From: Jackrogersella multiformis
Taxonomy: Eukaryota; Ascomycota; Sordariomycetes; Xylariales; Hypoxylaceae
Assembly: GCA_902806575.1 (NCBI GenBank)
Contig: CADCXD010000018.1
Coordinates: 4,030,001 to 4,094,000, forward strand
DNA: 64,000 nt
Reading direction: 5' to 3'
The notes under the pieces were generated by a model. That model was given only the letters and a program-made list of their open reading frames with translations. It made no database searches and was not told where the DNA came from. Below are positions 54,024-64,000 of this stretch, piece by piece; position 1 is the first letter of the stretch, and each line of letters begins with the position of its first letter. The position numbers and the translations under genes were made by a program.

Positions 54024-55684
54024 AGTTATTTATTTCGTAATTAATAAAGGTTTTAAAATAGATTTTTAAGATTTAGTTAAAACGTTTTATTTGCTTATCG
54101 ATTTATAAATAAAATGTAATATTTATTTAAGACTTAATATTTATTAATTTAAGGAAATCTTTTTAAATATAAAATATAAACTTAAAATCTCTATTAAAAA
54201 TAATGTTTAAGGATACATTATATAATCTTTAATATTACTTAACGAAGATTTTAATTAAATCGTTAGATTTTTTTTCTTTTACTTTAAAAAGAATAAAGTA
54301 TATTATTTTAAAAAATAAATTTATTATTACCTAAATAAAGTTATAACCGTTTAATAAAAAAAAATTAATAATAAAATTTATCGTTATTATTAATTAAGGT
54401 TTATAATATAATTCTATTAATTAAAAATATTTATATAAAGCATAACGAAAAATCTTATTTTATTAATATTTTAAATAGCTTTATACGTAATCCCGGACGG
54501 TATTTTTAATATTTAACCATTAAAAGTTTTAAGTAATTAATTTTAAAGTTTTATCCATTCTTATATATTTAGTAACAAAAATATCGTATTCGATAAAAAT
54601 AATTTTCTTCTAAAATTCTATAAATATTTAAAAAAAATTTTTTTAATAAAGAAGATTATCTTATAAAGTAACGTTTTTAAAAAGATTCTTAATTTACATA
54701 ACGTATTTTAAATCGTTAATAACTACTTTTTTTAATCGTTTAATAAATTTAAAAGCTTAATTAAATATAATAAGGTTATAAAATTTACTTAATATAATAA
54801 AAACAGCCGTTAAAAAAATAAATAAAGTTTTTAAAGAATATAAAAAATATTTATTTTATAAAACCAACTTTATAAATTAATCTTTAACTCCCTTTTTCTT
54901 AAGTTAATATTATAATAATTTAAAAAAAATATTAACTTTATTATTTTATTTTCCGGGTCGGTAATTAATAATAAATTAATATAAAAATAATTTTTACGCT
55001 TATCGAACTTAACGACGATTTAAAATCTTAATTATTATAAAATAAGCCAAGTTTTAATAATTAAAATAAATTTTAATTTAATATTTTACACCTTTTAAAT
55101 ATTAATACTATTTATTAAAAAAATTTACTATAATTAATAATTCCTTATCGTATATTTTATAATTTATTTTTACCGATATAAACTTACGAGAATAATAAAC
55201 TATAAATTTAAGTTTACTTTATTTATCTTTTTAAAAAAAAATGGCGTTAATAATATAATTCAATACATCGATTTTCATATAAATCTATTTTAAAAAATCG
55301 AAATATATTATAATAAAGGCCTAAATAAATTAATATTTAAGTTCCTTAAAAGATTTACTTATTTTTTTAGTTTATTTTTAATCCTTTTTATCTTTTTTAT
55401 TTACGTTAATAATCGGCTTTATTATTTTTAAGAACTTTTTTATAAATTATCGATAAAAGTTTATAAAGCCGATAAATTATTAAGATTTTTTAAAAGATTT
55501 AAGGGCTTTTTAATTATTAATATAATCGATTTTATCTTAAGCCATTAAAATATTTTTTATTTTAATAATATAATTAAAAAAGTTTACTTTTTAAACTTTT
55601 TAAAAACATTTCCATAAATTAATTATTAAATAATATTTTATAAATCTTTTTAAAATTTTTTTAATAATCTTATCGTATTTTTTT

Positions 55685-55915
55685 ATTATATCCGCATAAA
55701 TAAAAAAATTATTTAAATATATTAAAAATTTTAAATTAATAAAATCTCAGAAAATATTATTTATTATTAACTAAAAAATCGTTAAAGCATTAATTAATTT
55801 AAAGGGTATAATTAAATATTTAAAAAGTCCGTATTTATATCGAAAGATTATTTTTCATTTATCTCCTTCTTTAATTTTAACAAAATAAAATCCTAACTTA
55901 AAATCGATTTTAATA
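55685..55915 (-). pseudogene. Reverse transcriptase core remnant (Ty3/gypsy)
   Basis: Minus-strand translation keeps the order of gypsy RT motifs: the acidic first-Asp region (IKIDFKLGFYF), the basic FRYKYG segment, and the PFKL(I)NA segment. The catalytic loop follows, altered to YLNN. All are in one frame but interrupted by stops in place of Trp/Gln codons, as C-to-T/G-to-A mutation would give. Confidence 0.8.
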
Positions 55916-58900
55916 AATTATTTCGCAATTCTAAAATAAACTTATAATTTAAATATTAAAAAAATAAAATAGTAAATAAAAATAATAATATTATTTAAGC
56001 TTTAATAATTAACTATTAACTTAAAAAGGTTTTAAAAATTAAATTTATCGATAAACATTATAAATATTATATAAAACGAAATTAATTTCTAGATTTAACT
56101 ATTATTAATTATTTTATTTAACTATAATTTAAATATATTAAATTCCCTTTTACTTATAACATAAAAAAATCCTTAAAAAAATATTTTTTTTTTTTAAAAA
56201 TCGATAAAATAATCTTATAGTTAATAATTTAAAAAATATTACCCTACTTTTTTAATTATAATATATATAAATTTACAAAATTTTTTAAGAATATTCCTTA
56301 ACGCTTTATTTATTTCAATATTCCTTACTACCGCTATATTAATTAACTTTTCTGGGTTATGTAAGGTTAAATTTATATAATATTTTTAATAATATAAAGA
56401 ATTAAACTTAATCTTTTTAAGGTTTAAAAAGAAATTTACAAGTTTATAAATTTTTATTTATTATTATAATATAATAATATCGCATTCGTTATCTAAAACG
56501 TTTAACTTAAAATTAATTTAAAAAAAGTAATTTTTTTAGTAATAAAAAATAAAGAAATCGATATAATAACGTTTTATAAAAAAGACTTAAATTAAATTAA
56601 AAATTAACATAAATCAAATATATTATCTTTTAATAATTAATAATTTTTATTTCTTTACTTTAAAAAGAAATATTATTAAAACTAAACTTCCAGAATTTAA
56701 TAATATTTATATTTAATATTTATTTTTATTATATAATAATATTATATTAATAATAAATCTATATTTTAAAGTTAATTTTAAGCGAGGTTTTTTTATAACT
56801 TTTGTTTTATTTTTAATTAATTTTTTAATTATTATAACTTAATATATTTTACTTTAATTTAACCGTAAAATCCGATAAGATATAACGTTAAGGCTTTTTA
56901 AAAATCTAAATTAGAATTTTTAATTTTCATAATTTGAAAATAAGATAATTTTCGTAAAATTATATTTATCCGTACCCTTTTTTATAATAAAAATACAAGT
57001 TAAATATTATTATCTCAAGATCGTTTTATAAAGGAAATTTTATCTAAATTTAGTAATAAATCTTTATTATTAACGTCCTTTTTTACAAAATAAAAAAAGA
57101 TTTAATAGTTATTACGTTTATAATATTAATAAAATTTCTTATCCTTCTTTTATTAATTTATATTTACTTAATTAATTCCTTTTAAAATATCTTTATTATT
57201 AAATTAAACCTTATCCTTTTAATTTAATTTTAACTTACTTTCGTTTTTAAGTTTATCGTTATTTTTTAAGGATCAATCTTAACCCGAATTAAAGCGATTC
57301 TCCTTTTCGCGATTAATTTAATTTAACTTTAAAGGCTTTTAAATCGAAATAAGCCCTCCTTTTCCCGAAATACCGGGATTAATTAACATATTTTCATATA
57401 TTTAACCTGCTTCTTAAATAGCGGCAAAGAATTCTTTATTTATATCTAAAAATCCCTTTTATTTAAAATAAATTAATTTAATAATTTCGTTAAAAAAAGT
57501 TTTAATAATATAATTTTAAAACGTCGTTTTAAACCATTAAACTACTTTATTAAGGTTTAATAACTCGGTAAAATATTAAATAACGTCCTCTTAATATTTA
57601 AGCTTATTTATCTTTTTCAAATTATAATGTCTTTTTAAAAAGTTTATAAAACGTTTTTAAAAAGCAATAACGTATATTACTTAAATATTAAAAACTTTTA
57701 ATCGTATAACTTAACTTTTACATTATTAATATTATAATTATACTTTTTTAAATAATAATAATTTAATTTAATTAATACGATAAAAATCTTTAAAAAAACT
57801 CTTCGCATACGTTTTTAAATATACCTTAACTTTCATTCATTAAATTTGGAACTTTACGAGATCTTTACCATCGTAAACGGCAAGTTTATTAAATTATATT
57901 AAATTAACGATAATCGTAACGTAAAAAAAATAAATTAATCGTTTTAAAGTTTTAAATAATTGATTATTATTACTTTAAAGTAAAGGATTTTCGTTATCGT
58001 ATAAAGGCGTAAAATTACCTCGAGATAATCCTTTAAAAGGATCCTTAAGTAATTTAAGGTTCCAAGATTAATCATCGGAATTAAAATTACTTAAGTTATT
58101 ATTAAATGCTCCGGCAGCCTTTTTAAGGAAAATTCCTCCCTTATTACCTTTAAACATAAAAGGGTTAACTTTAATAAAATCGAATTATACTTAAGCCTCT
58201 TCTACTATTCTCTTAACTTAAGCTCGTAAAAAAGATTATAAAAAAAAAAAGTTCCTTATTTAAGCTTTTAAATTAAAATATTTAATAAATAATACTTTAA
58301 AGTATATTAAGTTTTTTCGATTAAAAAGATTTAATTTAATTAATATTTTTAATATAACACGCTTTTTAATACTTTTTAAAATAAAATTAATATTAATTAA
58401 TTTATTAAAAATTAATTAAATATTAAATTCGTTAAAAATAGCTTAAATATAAGCTTTTAAATTATTAAATTAACGGTAAGTTTTTACGTTAATATACGTA
58501 AAGTCTATATATTTCCTTACAAAAAAATTGTTAATTTAAAATTCTTTAATATAAACCTAATTTATTACCTTTTATTAAAAGTTTTTTTACTTTTTAATAT
58601 CTTAATAAAAAGTTTAAAAAACTTATTAATAATAATTAACCATTTCCTTAAACTTATTAATAACTTTTTATTAAGCTTAATTATTTTATATATATTAAAT
58701 AATCGTACCTTAAACTTATTATAAAAAGTTTAAACTAACTTATTAAACTTATTATTTAAAGTAAGCTATTTATTCGTTTATTAATATTATACCGGTTTAA
58801 TTAAATTAAATTATTATATTATAAATTATTTAAACCATATTATATTAATTTTGGATTTAATTCTCATTAATAATTTAATTACCCGTAACGGTAATAGCAA

Positions 58901-59561
58901 ATATTTAAATAATATAATAATTATCGTATATTTTTTAATAAAGCTTAATAAATCATATAAAAAGATTATTAAAACTAATTCCAATATTATTAATATTAGA
59001 AATATCTTACATAATTATTTCGTAATCTTAAAAATTATAAAAAATTATAACATTATCGTTATTAAATTAAAATAATCCGGAAATAAAGAAAAAATCTCGA
59101 AATAATATATTCTTTATTTTAAATATCTTAATAAGAAATCGCATATTAAAGCGTTATCTAATCTTAATAAGTTCTTATAATCGGCGATTTTCTTTATGCC
59201 TACCTTTAATTTTAAAGTTTTATAAGATAAATATTATTAAGGACTTAAAGGATTATTTATTATTTAACAAAGGTAGTTTAAGATTTTATAAATTAATAAG
59301 TAATAAGGTTAAGATATAAATACTTAATTTAAATACTTATAAAATAATAAAATATAAAGTTTCCTTTACAACTATAGCAACGTACGTAATAATAAAATTA
59401 ATAAATAATATTAATATAATATACTTTAATAAGAAACTTCTTTAAGTAAATTAATCACTTATAAATAATTAAAATAAAATAATTTAATAAAAGGATTAAC
59501 TTTCTTTTAAAAAACACGTACTTTCTTAAAATAAGGTTTTCTTAAAGGTTAAAAAATTATC

Positions 59562-59875
59562 TATAACAAAAACAAAATAAGCTTAAAATTATAATTTAAT
59601 TTTAAATTATAATTCTTTATAATCTTAAAGTCCTTACCTTTCATCTCTTCTTACAAAACGAAGCGTAATAACCTATATATATTTAATCTAAATATCTCCT
59701 TAAACGCCGTTAGCGCCCTCTTAATCCTGTTAATTTAATCTTACATATATTAATCAAATCTTCTAATTAACCTTATCCAATAACTTTATTTCATAAGTTC
59801 CAACACATCTCGTATTTACCAACATACATACATATATTAATCATACTCTGCTTCGTGGAGCCTATCCGTATGACA
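59562..59875 (-). repeat. LTR, right copy (5' LTR in element orientation)
   Basis: A 314-bp partner of the left LTR. On the plus strand it keeps C but has A where the left copy has G, so the two copies were mutated on opposite strands. It is followed directly by the ATTAA duplication at 59876-59880. Confidence 0.88.
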
Positions 59876-61615
59876 ATTAACGTAAATAAGGCGGTCAAAA
59901 TAGGGGAACCAAATTAATCTGATGTTTGACCTAAAGAGCGGATGCTACACTTGAGCGAAGCGAAGGACGTATGTTAAACAATCACAATTCCTCTATTATT
60001 CTGCCTTAGGAAATTATGAACTTTGTTAATCGTTACCATTGCCACCATTTTCAGAGTATGTAGTACCTGATTCTCAATACAGACTGAAATCTTCTATTAA
60101 TTTCCAGTTTGGCGTCAGCAACCACGAGTAATACTGGTAAGTTTGACTTTGTCTGGAACAAATAAGGCAGGTAAAGTCTCACCCCAATCCTATTATAATA
60201 TACCAGGACCTCTTAAACATACGACATTGAATCCTGTCAGTTATAACATGGTTATCAATAAAAGTAACCCTGTAACTAACTAGGTATTTATATAAGGGTT
60301 TATGAATGAATTGCAGCTGTGCGAAACGGCAAATAGATAAATTATAACTCGGTTACATCATTAACTACCATCGTAACTGTGCTGATGATGATGACGGTGA
60401 GCATGTTTACGTCCGGATGGACGTATGTATCTATTTAGGAAGAAGCTACATCTGCGCGTTTGGTAACGCATAGGACATCTAGAGTACCCCGGGGGGCAGT
60501 AGTTACGATATCTACCTACCTAGGTATGTTATTAGGTAGATAAAGCGGTTGGGGCTGCAAAGATTAGGGGAAATGCTGTTCTATAACAGTGTGGTGTATC
60601 GTCATGCATGATTTTACCACCAATCTTGAAGCCATAGGTATGCTTCATTATGTCAACTTACTTTGGTGAATAACATATTGGCAAACACTTACATCTTTCT
60701 CAAAGTATTCAGTGTTACCGAGGTGTATATTTGAATCCTGGTCATAAGCTTACTTCAATAGTATATTTTTACAATCGCGGTGTGATGTTTCTGTTCTCGT
60801 TCATTTCTCCACCTCGAGTTATCGGTTTACTAAGGGATGCGGCTCATGTAACTCAGTCTCACCACCAACGGATGGTGTAAATGCTAAGCCCTTGCAATTG
60901 ACAAGGCCAAAGCATGCAACTCAACTTGACTCGGAAATATGTAGGATTCGGCTTTTACATCCTCCATAGCTCTTCAGAGCTTTCTAGTGTGGTAGAATGA
61001 AACGTTCTCATGCCTACCTAGTACCCTATTTGAGCTTCGTAGTATTCGCATCGTCGTCTCTCGACTCTAACATCCCACAGAATCTGACAAATAACTTCTG
61101 ATCTCATACAAATAATTAGTTGCTCAAGCAGGTATCCATGGTTCCAGGCTTCGAGTTACATTTCTCCGAACTGCCTACATCGGAACTAGGTTGCGTGTGT
61201 TGGGGGGCGCCGCAATGTGTACGCTCAGACAGGCTCGCTATGCTACGTTCATGAGTACCTATGAGAGGAAAGAGGCTAGGATCCCTGGATAGACTTGTAT
61301 AATTCTCAAACATAGAAGAGATTCTGCAGGTTCTACACAAATCTAACGTTACACTGTTCCTGCAACTCGGTAGCGGCGCACGTTGTGAAGTATATGAAGA
61401 TACGTTGAGACAGAAATCTATATAAGCGCTTCACACCCCCCTTTTCTCTCTCTGTCTCTTCTCGACGACATCAGCACCATCACTCTTCAAGCTCTCTAAC
61501 TACATCGATCACCATCAAAGTCAGCAACTACTTTTGTCTCTATCCATCTCTATCGACCAAACACAACTGTCGACTTAACCAAGACGTTAACATATAAAAC
61601 ATACTCTTACTCAAG
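59876..61615. other. Gene-poor region right of the retrotransposon
   Basis: Normal base composition resumes within 100 bp of the element. No gene was recognised. A minus-strand frame at 61116-61340 is featureless. The right end is the promoter and leader of the secreted-protein gene at 61616. Confidence 0.45.
61419..61465 (+). promoter_or_regulatory. TATA box and CT-rich tract of the RlpA-like gene
   Basis: TATATAAG at 61419-61426 is followed at once by a CCCCCC/CT-repeat tract (about 61433-61465), about 190 nt upstream of the ATG. This is a textbook strong fungal promoter arrangement for secreted-protein genes. Confidence 0.65.
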
Positions 61616-61951
61616 ATGTACTCTGTCACCAAGTTCCTCATTACTCTGGGTGCATTTTTTGCTCCATCGATCGCTTTCTCTGGCGAGATGACTTGGTACT
61701 ACCCCGGACTCGGTGCTTGTGGTGGCATCAACACCCAGACCGACCCTGTCGTCGCTGTGTCCTCCCCGGGCCAAGACGGAAACTGCGGCAAGACGGTCAC
61801 GATCAGCTACGGCGGCAATACCACCACCGCCACGGTTGCGGACGAGTGCCCCGGTTGCGTTTATACCGGCCTTCGCGTATCCCCGGCCGTGTTCCAGCAG
61901 TTTGCTTCTCTCGATGTCGAACGCGTCCAAGTTACTTGGGAATACGCCTAA
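61616..61951 (+). CDS. Small secreted RlpA-like/expansin-type DPBB protein
   Basis: Single exon, 111 aa, ATG at 61616. A signal peptide (MYSVTKFLITLGAFFAPSIAFS) is followed by a compact double-psi beta-barrel. GEMTWYYPGLGACGGINTQT and GKTVTISYGGNTTTATVADE are the core, and CPGCVYTGLRVSPAVFQQFA is the closing block with the family's Asp (VADECPGC). It resembles fungal barwin/RlpA-like and plant expansin N-domain proteins of about the same size, often secreted by plant-associated fungi. No carbohydrate-binding domain is attached. Four to five Cys suggest disulfides. It has higher GC than its flanks and good codon quality. Confidence 0.88.
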   Translation: MYSVTKFLITLGAFFAPSIAFSGEMTWYYPGLGACGGINTQTDPVVAVSSPGQDGNCGKTVTISYGGNTTTATVADECPGCVYTGLRVSPAVFQQFASLDVERVQVTWEYA

Positions 61952-62663
61952 ATGGGTTAGATGGTCCCACTTGTTCATGTATATAGCTTAACCGCCATCT
62001 CTGGTTGTCCAGAGTTGTTGGCATCATACCTTGCTTTTTCTTTTCGTCATTCATTTTTTTTCTGGCTGGCTTGGTACTAGGTAGCGATTAATATAAAAGT
62101 AGTGCAAAAAAAGTTGTTACAAGCATAAAAGATTAAAAGAGTAATGTTTAAAGAGTTAGTTTATAAAAGTAATTACAATAAAAATATGTGTAAGTGGTGC
62201 GTAGTTATTGGTAGCTATTTTAAAACCTACCTAGGTAATTTACAAATATCATTAATACTCATATAAAATACACGTTTCAATAAAAGGGTTACTACGGAGG
62301 CTTTCCTTCTTACTAGAGTTAGGAGGGTGATGTTTTCTTTTTATCATTACTAGAAACTGGAGAATTGTATTTGTTTAGGCAACATTAGAAAGATAGGAAG
62401 GTTAATAGATCTCTAGCACTGTATATTATTTTCTGTCATGTACCGGTCATGTTCAACATGTTCAACATGCGTATATCATGTTCATGAAATGTTGCTGAAA
62501 ATGGACAACGAGATATTTACGTGTGTTTAACGGCCATTAACTCGACAATGGCACTTATAGGGGTAGTTATTCAATAGCCAATCAGCTTGCGGAATGTCCC
62601 CCCTATTTAAGGCGGAGTACTATTCAACCTTATGCAACCCTGGGTTAAACCCTTTTTCGAGAG
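61952..62663. other. Convergent intergenic region
   Basis: 3' flanks of the RlpA-like and GH92 genes. AT-rich, with a CATGTTCAA repeat around 62446-62485 and a CCTAGGTA motif at about 62229. No gene. Confidence 0.45.
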
Positions 62664-64000
62664 CTATTTTAAACACATTTTTATCGGCGTTTCGCTCATT
62701 TCGAATCTTATCAGGCTCGCACCAACAATATCGCTGTGTAAAAGGAAATGCCGATCTATGGGTCTACCATCCACACTTACTCCCTTCACATACGGCTTTG
62801 CTGGCGCATCAGGTGCTTCAATGACTAAAGTTCTCTCCTCGCTACCGGAACATTCCACCTCTCCCCCAGTAGCTACCCCGGGGGGCAATCTCAAGGTAAC
62901 CTTTTCGAAGAACGGTGTGCCGACCACGTACTCATCGCCGGCCGGGTTGACGGGGTAGAACCCCAGTGCGGAGAAGACGTACCAGGCACTCATCTGGCCG
63001 AGATCCTCATTCCCGCTCAATCCAGCGCTGGTGGCGTTATAGTTATCCCACGCTATGTCGCGGATGCGCTCGGCAGCAACGTCTGGGTGTCCGATCAAGG
63101 AGTACAGGTACGGTACGTGATGAGAAGGCTCGTTGCTATGCATGTTATGCCCGCCGTCAAAGTGCTCATCTAGCTTCGCTTTCATGCCTTTCCGACCGCC
63201 GTTAAATAGTTCCGCAAGCCCTTCTGCATCATGCAGAACGTCGAACGTGTAAACCCACTTGTCGCCTTCGGTCCAGCCCCAAGTTTCGTTCGCCCATGTG
63301 CCGTTCCCGTTGCGCGCCCGCACGAACTGGGTCTCTGCATCCCAGATATTTGCATAGTTCTTAGCCCTTTTGTCGAGAGCTGTAGCCTCGTCCTCCTCGC
63401 CTACTGCTCGCGCGACGATAGCGCACGCCGCGTCGTTGAATGCGTAGTCCAACGTCCGCGAGGCGGACTCTGACCACCCATCGTTGTCGACCCAGCCGTG
63501 ATCCATATAACTCGTTAATCCCGCGCGTACTTCGTAAGGCGTGTCCGGTTCACGATCGTAGTACAGAAGCTGTGTATCGTTTTCTGGAGGTTCATAGGCG
63601 TCCTTACGGACGGCGGCCCATGCTTTCCGCAGATCGAAGGAGCGGAATCCGCGAGATATTGCGTTCGCGAGCACGGCATCGGCATTGGTAGCGATCATGA
63701 TATTAGTTTCGACCATATTGGCCCACATGGGCAGCCGCCCACTCCAGTCGAAGATTCGAAGCAGGGAACGCATCATGCTATTCACTCTCTCGGGGGCAAA
63801 GAGCGTTAGGAGGGAGTGCTCGGCTCGGTAAGTATCCCAGATAGACCAGGATTGGTAGTATGACTCGTTGGCCTCATGGACGCTGTCAGTGTACCCGCTG
63901 TAAAAAGTACGAGGACCTTTCGGATCGCTACTTGTAGGCTCGGAGAAGTCACTCGGATACTGGAGAGCGTGAAAGAGGCCAGTGTACCAGATGGTGCGAG
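62664..64000 (-). CDS. GH92 alpha-1,2-mannosidase, 5' part outside window
   Basis: C-terminal part (about 445 codons in the window, stop at 62664) of a glycoside hydrolase family 92 enzyme, a calcium-dependent exo-alpha-mannosidase. The frame is open to the window edge. Seen: YTGLFHALQYPSDFSEP and VHEANESYYQSWSIWDTYRA near the edge. The (alpha/alpha)6 barrel continues with NSMMRSLLRIFDWSGRLPMW and NDTQLLYYDREPD, then GHNMHSNEPSHHVPYLYSLI. SGNEDLGQMSAWYVFSALGF is the diagnostic block with the acidic catalytic-base region. The beta-sandwich tail has DEYVVGTPFFEKVTLRLPPG. No introns or lesions in the visible part. The N terminus, including any signal peptide, is not in view. Confidence 0.93.
   Translation of the reverse strand, partial: RTIWYTGLFHALQYPSDFSEPTSSDPKGPRTFYSGYTDSVHEANESYYQSWSIWDTYRAEHSLLTLFAPERVNSMMRSLLRIFDWSGRLPMWANMVETNIMIATNADAVLANAISRGFRSFDLRKAWAAVRKDAYEPPENDTQLLYYDREPDTPYEVRAGLTSYMDHGWVDNDGWSESASRTLDYAFNDAACAIVARAVGEEDEATALDKRAKNYANIWDAETQFVRARNGNGTWANETWGWTEGDKWVYTFDVLHDAEGLAELFNGGRKGMKAKLDEHFDGGHNMHSNEPSHHVPYLYSLIGHPDVAAERIRDIAWDNYNATSAGLSGNEDLGQMSAWYVFSALGFYPVNPAGDEYVVGTPFFEKVTLRLPPGVATGGEVECSGSEERTLVIEAPDAPAKPYVKGVSVDGRPIDRHFLLHSDIVGASLIRFEMSETPIKMCLK

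Larger units (their letters stand above)
52916..59875 (-). mobile_element. RIP-degraded Ty3/gypsy LTR retrotransposon, 6,960 bp
   Basis: Complete structural element. Two direct repeats of exactly 314 bp (52916-53229 and 59562-59875) begin TGTGA/TATAA and end with TAATA/TGACA. They differ almost only by transitions. Flanking 5-bp duplications ATTAA (52911-52915, 59876-59880) confirm insertion. The interior is extremely AT-rich with stops in every frame. On the minus strand, 55915-55685 still reads as reverse transcriptase: VKIKEGDK then stop, FRYKYGLFKYLIIPFKLINA, and FLIYLNNFFIYAD where the YxDD catalytic site has become YLNN. That places the element in minus orientation with gag upstream (towards 59.5 kb). 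No intact open frame remains, so it is dead. Confidence 0.9.

Noticed and set aside
58851..59075. 74-codon frame in the AT-rich block
   Set aside because: Ile/Asn/Lys-only composition inside the RIP-degraded element; an artefact of AT-rich sequence.
61607..61991. Alternative frames on both strands over the RlpA-like gene
   Set aside because: Only the frame starting at 61616 has a signal peptide, a cysteine pattern and a DPBB-like sequence; the rest are overlaps caused by high GC.
62966..63691. Plus-strand frames opposite the GH92 gene
   Set aside because: Antisense of an unambiguous GH92 coding region.

Overview
The window looks like chromosomal DNA of a filamentous ascomycete (Pezizomycotina). 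Genes carry many short introns of about 45-120 nt with GT-AG ends. The gene set is fungal: ALG10, MED4, QCR10, LCP5/neuroguidin, EMP70/TM9, AA9 LPMO, GH92, two ceramide synthases. There is a repeat-induced-point-mutation (RIP) type AT-rich retrotransposon. A short palindromic motif, TACCTAGGTA, litters introns and intergenic DNA. No ribosomal, tRNA or CRISPR locus was recognised. The species cannot be named from the sequence alone.

Left part (about 0.3-16 kb) is accessory and largely decayed. An apparently intact divergent pair (UNC93-like MFS transporter and TauD/TfdA-type dioxygenase) is followed by an inverted-repeat mobile element with TA target duplication (4138-4895). Then come remnants typical of a fungal secondary-metabolite cluster: a 5'-truncated P450, an aldo-keto reductase lacking its middle third, a multiply broken BBE-like FAD oxidase, a second P450 without an ATG and with a frame break, and a SnoaL-like fragment with a stop. 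A fungal rhodopsin-type 7TM gene sits among them. No backbone synthase was seen, so the product is unknown.

Middle (16-48 kb) is a mostly intact gene-rich region. It holds a tandem pair of divergent ceramide synthases, an L-type amino-acid permease, a basic hypothetical protein, an AA9 LPMO, a PEBP protein, an ankyrin-like/ClpB-like AAA+ protein, and an FMO whose frame stays open 117 codons past its stop. It also holds LCP5, a TM9/EMP70 protein, MED4, a five-exon QCR10 with 12-nt and 9-nt terminal exons, a mitochondrial class 2 dihydroorotate dehydrogenase, ALG10, and a small Ser/His-rich protein with a conserved-looking tail. These serve sphingolipid synthesis, N-glycosylation, pyrimidine synthesis, respiration, transcription and ribosome biogenesis. 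They show no operon-like logic.

Right part (48-64 kb) is gene-poor. A single-exon DUF4804/MavL-like gene stands about 1 kb from a complete 6,960-bp Ty3/gypsy-type LTR element. That element has 314-bp LTRs and an ATTAA target duplication, lies on the minus strand and is destroyed by RIP. Beyond it lie a small secreted RlpA/expansin-like protein and a GH92 alpha-mannosidase that runs off the window end. Exon boundaries were worked out by hand from splice signals, frame and family resemblance. No database search was run.
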